A stretch of DNA of 8,135 nucleotides, from assembly GCA_001304425.1 (NCBI GenBank), contig LJTS01000115.1, positions 1 through 8,135 of the forward strand. Direction: 5' to 3'. Both the position numbers and the translations under genes were made by a program. Origin of the DNA: Betaproteobacteria bacterium SG8_40 (GTDB lineage: Bacteria > Pseudomonadota > Gammaproteobacteria > Burkholderiales > Eutrophovitaceae). This document shows, piece after piece, positions 1-7,900 of this stretch. How positions within the stretch are numbered: the first letter of the stretch is position 1; every line of letters starts with the position of its first letter. The notes under the pieces are model-generated. The model was given only the letters and a program-made list of their open reading frames with translations, was not told the DNA's origin and searched no databases.

Positions 1-3000
1 CGCCGGCAGCCATCTCCGCTACTTCGCGCTCTTCGGGAATCATGTGCACCTTGCGCACGATCAGCGAGTAGGCGACAGGAATAATGAACAGGGTCAGCAG
101 CGTACCCACCGACATTCCGCCGACGATAACCCAGCCGATCGCGGCGCGCGCCTCGGCCCCGGCACCCGAGGACAATGCCAGCGGCAAGGCGCCGAGTACG
201 GTTGCCAGTGCCGTCATCAGAATCGGCCGTAACCGCAATGACGAAGCTTCGATGATGGCTTCGGCGCGCTCCATACCCTTGCGGCGTAGCTGGTTGGCAA
301 ACTCGACGATGAGAATACCGTTCTTGGTAATCAACCCGACCAGCATGACCAGTCCGATCCGGCTATAGATGTTGAGCGTGCCGCCGGTACCAAACTTTGC
401 GTTCAACCACATTGCAAGCACCGCGCCGGCGAACCCGAGCGGCACCGTCAGCATGATGACGAGCGGGCCGACGAAACTCTCGAACTGTGCCGCGAGCACC
501 AGGTAAATGAATACCAGGGCCAGGACCAGCGTAATCAGCATTTCGTCACCGGTCTCGCGGAACTCACGCGATGCGCCATCGAGATCGGTACCGACGGTCT
601 TTGGCAGTTCTTCCGCGACCACCTTGTCGATGAAGTCGAGCACCTCCCCGAGGCTGGCGTCAGGGCCCACGTTACCGTTGATGATGGCGGCACGGAACTT
701 GTTGAAGTGGTTGAGTTCTTTCGGCGCAACCGTTTCTTCGAGTTTCACCAGATTGGAAAGCTGCACGAGTTCGCCGCTGCGCGAGCGGACATAAATCGAG
801 GTCAGGTCAGTCGGCTGGCGCCGCTTGTCATCCTCCATTTGCAGTACCACGTCATACTGCTTGCCCTCGCGTTTGTAACGTGTCACGTCACTGCCGCCCA
901 GCAGCGTTTCCAGAGTGCCCCCGATGGTGGCCATGGAAATGCCAAGCGTTGACGCCTTGTCGCGGTCGATATCGACGCGCAACTGCGGCTTGTTGAGCTT
1001 CAGGTCGGTATCAAGACCGGTGATGCCGGGATACTCGCGCAACTTGCCCATCACCTTGTTGACGTTGTCCTGCAACTCCTCGTAGCTGTTGCCGTAGATT
1101 ACGTACTCGATGTCCTTGGCGAGAAAACTCTGGCCCAGCGAAAGCGGATCCTTGGCGAAGGAAATCACCCCCGGCAGCCCGCCAAAAAGCTTGGGCGTTA
1201 GCTCCTTGGTGATCGCGAGCTGGCTGCGCTCGCGTTCATCCCAGTGCTTGAGAACGGCGAAGCCGATGCCGAGATTCACCGGGTTGGGGCGCTCCAGACC
1301 GGGCGCGACGACTTCGAACAAGGTATCGATTTCAGGCACACCGTTGAGCACGTTGGCAACCGCGTGCATGTAACGGTCAGTGTATTGCATCGTGGAGCCT
1401 TCCGGCGCAACCGCAAACGCCATGAACACGCCGCGGTCCTCAACGGGAGACAACTCGGGCTTCAGTTGCATGAACAGAAACACCATCCCCGCGAACGCCG
1501 CGAAAAACACCCCGACAATGAGCCAGCGCGCCTTGAGCAAGCCGACCAGCAGCAGCCGGTAGCCATTGTGCATGCCATCGAAAAACCGCTCGCTGAGATT
1601 GAACAGCTTGCCGTGCCCTTCGTGTTCCTTGAGCAATATCGAGCACATCATCGGCGTCAGCGTCAGCGCAACGAAGCCACTGACAACAACCGCTGCGACA
1701 ACGGTGAGTGCAAACTCGACGAATAATTGCCCGACGCGACCGGTCATGAACACCAGCGGCGTGAACACCGCGACCAGCGTTATCGTCATCGCTACCACCG
1801 CGAAACCGATCTCCTTCGCGCCCTTTACGGCCGCCTGGTAGCGCGTCATGCCATCCTCGATATGACGGTGGATGTTCTCCAGCATCACGATCGCGTCATC
1901 GACGACCAGACCCACGGCAAGCACGATGCCGAGCAAGGTCAGCACATTGATCGAGAACCCGAGTACGTACAGGAAGAAGAATGCGCCGATCAGGGAGATC
2001 GGAATCGTGACCACCGGAATGAGCGTCGCCCGGACGCTGCGCAGGAATACGAAAATCACCAACACCACGAGTGCCAGCGCTTCCAGCATCACCTTGTAGA
2101 CGGCATTGATCGCGGCGGAAATGAACTCCGACGTATCGACTGCGACCCGCATGCTCATGCCTTCGGGCAGACCCGCAGACAGCCGCGGGACCATGTCGCG
2201 CACCCCCTGGGCAAGCGCCAGGGTATTCCCGGTGGACTGTTTGACGATTCCCAGGCCCAGCGCTTCCTGGCCGCTGACACGCACGATCTTTCTATTCTCG
2301 TACGGGCCCGGCGCAGCATAGCCGACGTCACGAATGCGAATCGGGTAACCCGCGACTTCGCGGATCACCATGTTGTTGAATTCCTCGGGGCTGCGAAGAT
2401 CGGTTTCCGCAAGAACGGTCAGTTCACGCTCATTGCTCTCGATGCGGCCTCCGGGAGAATCGAGATTTTGCCTGCGCAAGGCATCTTCCACATCCTGCGG
2501 TGTCAACCCGTGCGCCGCCAGCCGTTCGCGGTCGAGCCAGACGCGCATTGCATAGCGCCGCTCGCCGCCGATGATGACGGTCGCCACCCCGGGTACCGTT
2601 TTCAAGGGGTCCGTCAGGTAACGGTCAGCGTAGTCGGTCAATTCCATCGGCGAATGGCGGTCGCTCATCAGCGCAATCCACATCACCGGCCACGCGTCGG
2701 CCTCGATCTTGTTGACGACCGGGTCGTCGGCCTGCGCCGGGAGCAGCGTCTTGACGCGCGCAACCCGGTCGCGCACATCGTTGGCGGCCGCTTCAACATC
2801 GCGGTCGGTGACGAAGGTCACCGTGACCTCGCTGACCTCTTCACGGCTGCGGGACTTGATCGTGTTGATTCCCTCGATACCCGACAGCGCGTCCTCGATT
2901 GGCGTGGTGATAACGCTTTCTATGACCTGTGCCGTTGCACCCGTGTACACCGTCCGGACCGAAACAATCGGCGGATCGATTTTCGGATACTCACGCACCG

Positions 3001-3097
3001 ATAGCCGATCAAACGAAATCACGCCCAAGAGCACGATCAACAGACTGAACACGGTGGCGAGCACCGGGCGTCTGATGGAAATTTCGGAGAGAATCAT
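1..3097 (-). CDS. HAE-1 type RND efflux permease (AcrB/MdtC/MexB-like), C-terminus cut by window edge
   Basis: Inner-membrane proton-driven exporter of the hydrophobe/amphiphile (HAE-1) RND family. It would expel drugs, detergents or similar compounds through an adaptor and a TolC-like channel. I translated 1032 codons from ATG 3097; the frame is open to base 1. The family is usually 1030-1050 residues, so only the tail is missing. The protein starts MILSEISIRRPVLATV, with TM1 at about residues 11-29, then a first periplasmic loop and TM2-TM6 at about 336-488. TM4 carries GLVVDDAIVMLEN with D400 and D401, matching the AcrB proton-relay Asp407/Asp408. TM6 is followed by a cytosolic helix and TM7 (about 525-543), then the PELSPVEDRG segment (547-556). 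TM8-TM12 fill about 852-1018, with K925 in ITKNGILIVEF, matching AcrB Lys940. All relay residues are present, so it is probably functional. The gene follows the adaptor by 26 bases. The substrate cannot be read from sequence. Confidence 0.96.
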   Translation of the reverse strand, partial: MILSEISIRRPVLATVFSLLIVLLGVISFDRLSVREYPKIDPPIVSVRTVYTGATAQVIESVITTPIEDALSGIEGINTIKSRSREEVSEVTVTFVTDRDVEAAANDVRDRVARVKTLLPAQADDPVVNKIEADAWPVMWIALMSDRHSPMELTDYADRYLTDPLKTVPGVATVIIGGERRYAMRVWLDRERLAAHGLTPQDVEDALRRQNLDSPGGRIESNERELTVLAETDLRSPEEFNNMVIREVAGYPIRIRDVGYAAPGPYENRKIVRVSGQEALGLGIVKQSTGNTLALAQGVRDMVPRLSAGLPEGMSMRVAVDTSEFISAAINAVYKVMLEALALVVLVIFVFLRSVRATLIPVVTIPISLIGAFFFLYVLGFSINVLTLLGIVLAVGLVVDDAIVMLENIHRHIEDGMTRYQAAVKGAKEIGFAVVAMTITLVAVFTPLVFMTGRVGQLFVEFALTVVAAVVVSGFVALTLTPMMCSILLKEHEGHGKLFNLSERFFDGMHNGYRLLLVGLLKARWLIVGVFFAAFAGMVFLFMQLKPELSPVEDRGVFMAFAVAPEGSTMQYTDRYMHAVANVLNGVPEIDTLFEVVAPGLERPNPVNLGIGFAVLKHWDERERSQLAITKELTPKLFGGLPGVISFAKDPLSLGQSFLAKDIEYVIYGNSYEELQDNVNKVMGKLREYPGITGLDTDLKLNKPQLRVDIDRDKASTLGISMATIGGTLETLLGGSDVTRYKREGKQYDVVLQMEDDKRRQPTDLTSIYVRSRSGELVQLSNLVKLEETVAPKELNHFNKFRAAIINGNVGPDASLGEVLDFIDKVVAEELPKTVGTDLDGASREFRETGDEMLITLVLALVFIYLVLAAQFESFVGPLVIMLTVPLGFAGAVLAMWLNAKFGTGGTLNIYSRIGLVMLVGLITKNGILIVEFANQLRRKGMERAEAIIEASSLRLRPILMTALATVLGALPLALSSGAGAEARAAIGWVIVGGMSVGTLLTLFIIPVAYSLIVRKVHMIPEEREVAEMAAG

Positions 3098-3103
3098 TGC
3101 CTG

Positions 3104-3110
3104 CCTCCTT
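3104..3110 (-). promoter_or_regulatory. Strong Shine-Dalgarno site of the HAE-1 permease
   Basis: On the minus strand the bases read AAGGAGG, a near-perfect anti-16S match, with 6 bases to the ATG at 3097. It lies in the 26-base gap after the adaptor stop. This fixes the permease start and suggests efficient translation from the shared adaptor-permease mRNA. Confidence 0.85.
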
Positions 3111-3123
3111 TGCGCCGACTACG

Positions 3124-4239
3124 TCAGCCCGATTTGCCGGCGTCGCCCTGTGGCGCTGGCGGCGCGCCCATTACCATGACCGGCGCACCGTCACGCAGCT
3201 TGATTTGGCCTTCGGTGACAACCGTGTCACCGGGCGCAAGGCCCTGGTTGATCTCGACCTCGCCCGGGCGACGATTGCCAAGTTCGACCTTGGTCAACAT
3301 CGCCTTGCCGTCGACGACCTTGAACACGAAGTTGTCCTTGCCCTGCGGCCAAAGCGCCTCTTCGGGAACGGTAATCGCGTCCTTGCGCGTCGACATGGTC
3401 AGTGCGACTCGCACGAACATACCCGGCTTGAGTTTGAAGCCCTTGTTCGAGACACGGGCACGCATCAACGCCGTGCGCGTCTGTTCGTCAACGGCCGGCT
3501 GAACGGCATATACGCGTCCTTCAAATTGCTCGCCGGGGAAAGCATCGACGCGCAAGGCGACCGGTTGATTTCGGCCGACCTTGGACAGGTAGACCTCGGG
3601 TATGCGGAAGTCGACCTTGATCGAACTCAGATTCTCGAGAATAACGATATCGGCTCCAGCCTTGACGTAAGCGCCCGGGCTGACCTCACGCAGGCCGGCT
3701 ACGCCGGAAAAAGGCGCCCGGACTACAGTCTTGTCGACACGGACCTGGGCCTCCTGGACACGCGCCTCAAGCCGGTCCACCGCACCTGCCTGGACGTCAA
3801 GCGCCTCCTTCGTGATGAACTTCTGCTCGTAGAGTTCCTGGGCACGGGTGTATCTCTGTTTTTCGGTGTTCAATTCTGCCTTGACCGCCGCCAGTTGCGC
3901 CGTGTACTCACTGGCATCAATGGTGACCAACCGCTGTCCGCGCTTGACCTCCTGGCCCTCTTCGAAATGCAGGCCGACAATCCGCCCGTCGATTTCCGGA
4001 CGGATGATCACCGATTCATCCGCCAGCAGTGAACCGACCGCCGTGACTTCATCGACCACCGGGCCGACCTTGACCTCCACAGCCTTGACCGGCAGGCCCA
4101 TTGGTTTCGGCGGCGCAGCGGCCGGTTGCACCGGCTTTGCCGGCTGGTTGCCGCCCTCAGGCTCGGAGCCGCAGGCTGTAACAAGGGCGGATATAGCCAA
4201 CGCCCCGAAAACGAGAAAATAGCCGCGAATATTGAACAA
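3124..4239 (-). CDS. RND efflux periplasmic adaptor (membrane fusion protein), lipoprotein
   Basis: Periplasmic adaptor of the AcrA/MexA/MdtA type, linking the downstream HAE-1 permease to an outer-membrane channel. I place the start at TTG 4239 (371 residues). AAGAGGT lies 6 bases upstream, and the protein then begins with a compact lipoprotein signal: MFNIRG, a hydrophobic stretch, and lipobox LVTAC with Cys23 as the lipidation site. A further TTG at 4272 keeps the frame but adds 11 residues and has no good ribosome site. After a Pro/Ala-rich linker (about 29-48) come the first lipoyl half (about 78-109, IIRPEIDGRIVGLHFEEGQEVKRG within it), a short alpha-hairpin (about 110-168), the second lipoyl half (VRAPFSGVAGLREVSPGAYV, about 173-192), the beta-barrel (about 205-279) and the membrane-proximal domain (about 285-355). 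The hairpin is short, as in the MexA/AcrA class. Cognate of the permease that follows it. Confidence 0.95.
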   Translation of the reverse strand: MFNIRGYFLVFGALAISALVTACGSEPEGGNQPAKPVQPAAAPPKPMGLPVKAVEVKVGPVVDEVTAVGSLLADESVIIRPEIDGRIVGLHFEEGQEVKRGQRLVTIDASEYTAQLAAVKAELNTEKQRYTRAQELYEQKFITKEALDVQAGAVDRLEARVQEAQVRVDKTVVRAPFSGVAGLREVSPGAYVKAGADIVILENLSSIKVDFRIPEVYLSKVGRNQPVALRVDAFPGEQFEGRVYAVQPAVDEQTRTALMRARVSNKGFKLKPGMFVRVALTMSTRKDAITVPEEALWPQGKDNFVFKVVDGKAMLTKVELGNRRPGEVEINQGLAPGDTVVTEGQIKLRDGAPVMVMGAPPAPQGDAGKSG

Positions 4240-4244
4240 GGGGT

Positions 4245-4251
4245 ACCTCTT
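4245..4251 (-). promoter_or_regulatory. Ribosome binding site that decides the TTG start of the adaptor
   Basis: The minus strand reads AAGAGGT, 6 bases before TTG 4239. No ATG lies near the N-terminus in this frame. The site and the position of the lipobox both favour this TTG over the in-frame TTG at 4272. Confidence 0.6.
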
Positions 4252-4350
4252 GCAAGCTTTACCAGACGCCAAAAAACCGGCCCGGTGAACAAAACGGCCA
4301 GCTCGGCGCCTGGCACCGGCTGGCTTTGTGGTTTTCTTCCATGCCGTGTT

Positions 4351-4401
4351 TGACTGACCGCGATGTTTCTGACCAGCGAGTCAGTTATTTCGTCATGATG
4401 A
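4351..4401. promoter_or_regulatory. Putative regulator-binding region (TGAC/GTCA repeats) upstream of the adaptor-permease operon
   Basis: On the plus strand CTGAC (4369-4373) and GTCAG (4380-4384) form an inverted repeat with a 6-base spacer. TGACTGACC lies at 4351-4359, repeating the TGACC of 4370-4374 at a distance of 15 bases. A second near-palindrome, TCGTCATGATGA, is at 4390-4401. The stretch from about 4381 to 4416 is AT-rich against a GC-rich background, as expected of a promoter reading leftward, but I see no clear -35/-10 pair. TGAC/GTCA palindromes are common operators of TetR/AcrR-type repressors of RND pumps; assigning this one to such a repressor is inference. No regulator gene is in the window. 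Confidence 0.4.
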
Positions 4402-4428
4402 TAAACGACTTTTTAAAGCCGGGCTACG

Positions 4429-4459
4429 AAAATCTGCTGCCAGGGCCCGGGAACCGGCA
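4429..4459 (-). terminator. Weak terminator-like hairpin after the thioredoxin gene
   Basis: In the thioredoxin transcript a stem of about 6 pairs, including one G-U, forms between TGCCGG (4459-4454) and the CCTGGC(A) arm (4443-4438). It starts 5 bases after the stop codon. Five bases after the stem come four T residues (4432-4429). The loop is GC-rich and the T tract is short and offset, so termination may be partial and some read-through into the adaptor operon is possible. Confidence 0.3.
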
Positions 4460-4464
4460 ACGCG

Positions 4465-4842
4465 TCAGGTGTCGGACTGCTCCGCCTGCGCCGAGGCGAT
4501 TTCATCGCGGACCTGGACCATGTCCACGGCCAGCATCCGGTCAAGCAGCGACTCGAGGGACTGTGCCGGCACCGCCCCCGGTTTCGAGTAGAGGATGACT
4601 TTTTCCCGAACCACCATCAACGTGGGGATCGAGCGAATATCGAAGTGCCCGGCCAATTCCATCTGCTCCTCCGTATTTACTTTTGCAAACAGAATGTTCG
4701 GATACTTTTCCGACGTATTTTCAAATACCGGCGCGAAGGTCTTGCACGGCCCGCACCAGGATGCCCAGAAATCGACCACGACCATGTCGTTGTTGGTCAT
4801 CGCTTCTTCGAAATTTTCCTTGGTTAGTTCTACCGTGGCCAT
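4465..4842 (-). CDS. Thioredoxin family protein, 125 aa, WCGPC active site
   Basis: Small cytosolic thiol-disulfide oxidoreductase. I start it at ATG 4842, because GGAG (4852-4849) lies 6 bases upstream and the protein then opens MATVELTKENFEEA like other thioredoxins. In-frame starts at 4854 (ATG) and 4860 (TTG) lie on or before that ribosome site. Strand beta-3 VVVDFWASWCGPC holds the redox pair Cys30/Cys33. The buried Asp24 is present, and the cis-proline is Pro73 in IRSIPT. There is no signal peptide or membrane segment. It is about 16 residues longer than E. coli TrxA (109), with an acidic, Gln-rich tail (AEQSDT at the end). The usual GxxxG region after the cis-Pro is altered to YSKPGAVPAQSLE, so it is a thioredoxin-like paralogue rather than a clear TrxA. 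It sits between two pump operons, 113 bases after one and 225 bases before the other. No link to efflux can be read directly. Confidence 0.93.
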   Translation of the reverse strand: MATVELTKENFEEAMTNNDMVVVDFWASWCGPCKTFAPVFENTSEKYPNILFAKVNTEEQMELAGHFDIRSIPTLMVVREKVILYSKPGAVPAQSLESLLDRMLAVDMVQVRDEIASAQAEQSDT

Positions 4843-4848
4843 TGCAGG

Positions 4849-4852
4849 CTCC
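4849..4852 (-). promoter_or_regulatory. Ribosome binding site that decides the thioredoxin start
   Basis: The minus strand reads GGAG with 6 bases to ATG 4842. It overlaps the alternative ATG at 4854, which argues against starting there. Confidence 0.6.
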
Positions 4853-4955
4853 ATTAACAATGTTGGAATGATTCAGGCTCGAAGCGACTGGCCCCGAGGT
4901 ACGCGCTTTACGCGGGTCCCGGGCGCATCAGCAGCCTTGCAGATTCGCCAGTGTA

Positions 4956-7900
4956 TCAGCGCGTGCCCGGCGTCCCCGGCAATGCCGACAACTCTGACGG
5001 CTCGAATCTGCCGAAGTGCAACAGGATCGTGGGCAACACCAACAAATTGAGCAAGGTCGACGTTGCCAGTCCGCCAACGATAATGGTAGCCATCGGGCCT
5101 TCGATTTCCCGTCCCGGTTCGCCGGTACCGAGCGCCAGCGGCATCAGGCCAAGACCCGTGACCAGGGCCGTCATGAGAATTGATGGCAGCCGCTCCGCCG
5201 CACCCCTGAGCGCCGTTTGCAGCCCCCAAGCCTGTTGTTCGTGCTCCACCAGATGCTGGTAATGCGACACCAGCATGATCGAGTTGCGCAACGTAATGCC
5301 GAATAACGTGACGAATCCGACCAGCGAACCCAGCGACAGCCAGCCCCCGGTAGCGAGCACGGCGATGACGCCGCCAAACAAAGCGAACGGCAGGTTGAGG
5401 AAGGTGATCGCCATGTTGCGAAGCCGGTTGAACGCGATATAGAGCAGCAGCAAAACGCCAATGCCGGCAAGCGTCGAATGAACCAGCAGGTCAACGCGGG
5501 TCTGGCGTTGCAGCTCGGCCGTTCCGGAAAACACCATATAGCTTCCGGGCGAGAGTTTGACCTGTGCGGAAATCGTATCGCGCGCTTCGCGCTCGAAGCT
5601 CCCAAGATCACGGCCAGCGAAATTCGCCGTCACGGTCTGTATGCGCCTGCCACCATAGTGCAACACCTTGTAACGCCCGCCGGTCATCTGCACGTCCGCC
5701 ACTTCGTCGAGACGAACGAGGCGGCCCTCGGGATTGTGCAGCAGCAACCCGCCAACGCCGGTGATGGCATTGCGTGCCTCCGGCGCGAGCAATACCACCA
5801 GGTCAATGACTTTCGCGCCTTCGTGAACCTGGCCAACCGTCGCGCCCTCGTAGGCGGTGTTGACCGCTTGCAGCACCTGCATCGGCGTCATGCCCAGTGC
5901 AGCAATCCGTTCGTGGCGCAAGCGCACCGTGAGCTGCGGGGTGCCCGGCGGGGCCTGCAACTGCACGTCAAGCGCACCCGGCACATCGGCGAGGGCGGCG
6001 GAGACGGCGAGCGCATCTCGGTCGAGTGCGTCGAGATCCGAACCGTAAAGAGTCACAACAAAGGGGTCCGCGAATCCGGTGATGGTTTCCTCGATGCGTT
6101 CGGTCAGGAAGGTGTTGACGCCAAACGACACGCCGGGAAACGTGCCGCCGCGCTCGCCGGCCAGCACCTCGCGGATCTCCCGTAATACACGCGCCTGCTC
6201 GGCACCGTCCAAAGCGCCGATTTCCACCTCGAACTCACTGTAATGGGTGCCGAAGGTGTCCGCGCCGTTCTTCGAGCGGCCCACCCATTGCGCCACCGAC
6301 TGCACGCCATCGATGGAACCGATGGCGCGCGGGACACGGCTGCCAAGCCGCAGCGATTCCGCTTCCGAGGTGCCCGGTACCGCCGTCATGTGAACGATGT
6401 AATGGCCCTCGCGCAACGCCGGTATGAACTCGCCGGTGAACAGCGGCAAGACGCCGATGCCCGCGGCAATGACGACAAAAGTGACGGCAACGTTTCGCCC
6501 CGGATAACGTTCGAAACGTCTGAGTACCGACAGGTAATAGGGCTTGAGAAACGCAACCGCCGGGGGGTCATCGGCGGGCAGGTCACGGCGCGCCAGCAGC
6601 AGATAGCACAATGCCGGCGTCAGCGTAACGGCGGTAACCAGTGACGCCAGAATGGAAAATATGTAGGCGAGGCCGAGCGGCGCGAACAGCTTGCCGGCGA
6701 TTCCCGATAACGTCAGCAGCGGCACGAACGCGAGCGCGACAATGAAGGTCGCATAGACGACCGAGCTTCTGACCTCGACCGAGGCATCGAGCACGACGTC
6801 GGCGACGTTACGCGGTGCCGCGGCCAGCCGATTGAGCCGCAACCGCCGGAATATGTTCTCGGTATCGATAATCGCGTCGTCCACGACTTCGCCCAGCGCG
6901 ATGGCGAGTCCGCCGAGCACCATGACGTTCAGGGCGACGTCGAGATAATCTAGAACGAGCACCGCCGAGAGGAGCGAGACCGGCATCGCGAGGGAGCAAA
7001 TCAGCGCGGTGCGGGCGTTATACAGAAACAGAAACAAAACCAGCACAACCAGTATCGAACCAATGAAGACGTCACGCTGCACGTTGCGCACCGCGGTTTC
7101 GATGAAGTTGGCGGGACGGAACAGTTTCGGGTGCAAGGTAACTTTCTCGGCTGCCAGCAGCGGTTTCAGTTCCTCCAGCGCCCGCTCCAGGTCTCGCGTG
7201 ACGGCATGTGTGTTGGCGCCAAGCTGGCCCTGTACCATCAGGAACACACCGGGCACAGCATCGATCGCCGCCGCGCCAATCGACGGTGCCGCACCTTCGA
7301 CGACGCGCGAAATGTCCGACAAGCGCACCGCCTGTCCGTCCTTGTAGGAAACGACAAGGCTGGCGACGTCTGCCAGATCCCGCGGCTGTGCTTCGGCCTG
7401 AATGATGATGTGCTGATTCGGCGTCTTGACGAAACCGGTGCCGACCATTCCGGTTGCACCGCGCGCGGCTTCGGTAACCTGTTCGAGCGAAATGCCGGCC
7501 TGACGCATCTTCGACTGGTCGATCTGGATTTGCCACTGGCGCACGTCCCCGCCGAATACATTCACCTCGGCCACGCCCGGGACTGCAAGCAGGTGCGGAC
7601 GAATGGTCCAGTCGACCAGTGTCCGCAACTGCATCAACGTGCGCGCGTCGGAAGTGACGCCGATGCCGAGCACCGTACTTGCCGAAGACGTAAGCGGCGT
7701 CATGGTGGGTGCGTCCACACCCTCGGGCATCTGTGCTGCCAGGGCTGCCAGTCGTTCGCTGACGACCTGGCGATTGCGGTAGGTATCACTACCGTCCTCG
7801 AAAATCACGGTAATAACGGATAGCCCCGGAATCGACTGCGAGCGAATCCCGTCCAGACCGGGCACGCCGGCCAGGGCGTTTTCAATCGGCTGGGTTACCA

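Noticed and set aside
1727..3004. A long open frame of 425 codons on the plus strand, very rich in His, Arg, Asp and Gln.
   Set aside because: It lies wholly antisense to the HAE-1 permease, has no recognisable domain, and its composition is what the complement of a GC-rich gene produces.
3097..4032. An open frame of 311 codons on the plus strand, opposite the adaptor.
   Set aside because: The minus-strand adaptor here has clear lipoyl and barrel domains; the plus frame is its complement and shows no family features.
4843..4955. Gap between the CusA/CzcA-like permease and the thioredoxin, searched for a promoter or terminator.
   Set aside because: Only a 4-pair CGCG hairpin without a T tract is present, and no convincing -35/-10 pair. 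The thioredoxin may be transcribed with the permease or from a promoter I cannot recognise.
4873..5229. A minus-strand frame of 118 codons overlapping the end of the CusA/CzcA-like permease and the following gap.
   Set aside because: Most of it overlaps permease TM10-TM12 in another frame, and its Gly/Ala/Arg-rich composition looks like a frame shadow.
5478..6185. Open frames on the plus strand opposite the CusA/CzcA-like permease (also about 7131-7823).
   Set aside because: They are antisense to strongly conserved permease sequence and contain no recognisable motifs or good ribosome sites.
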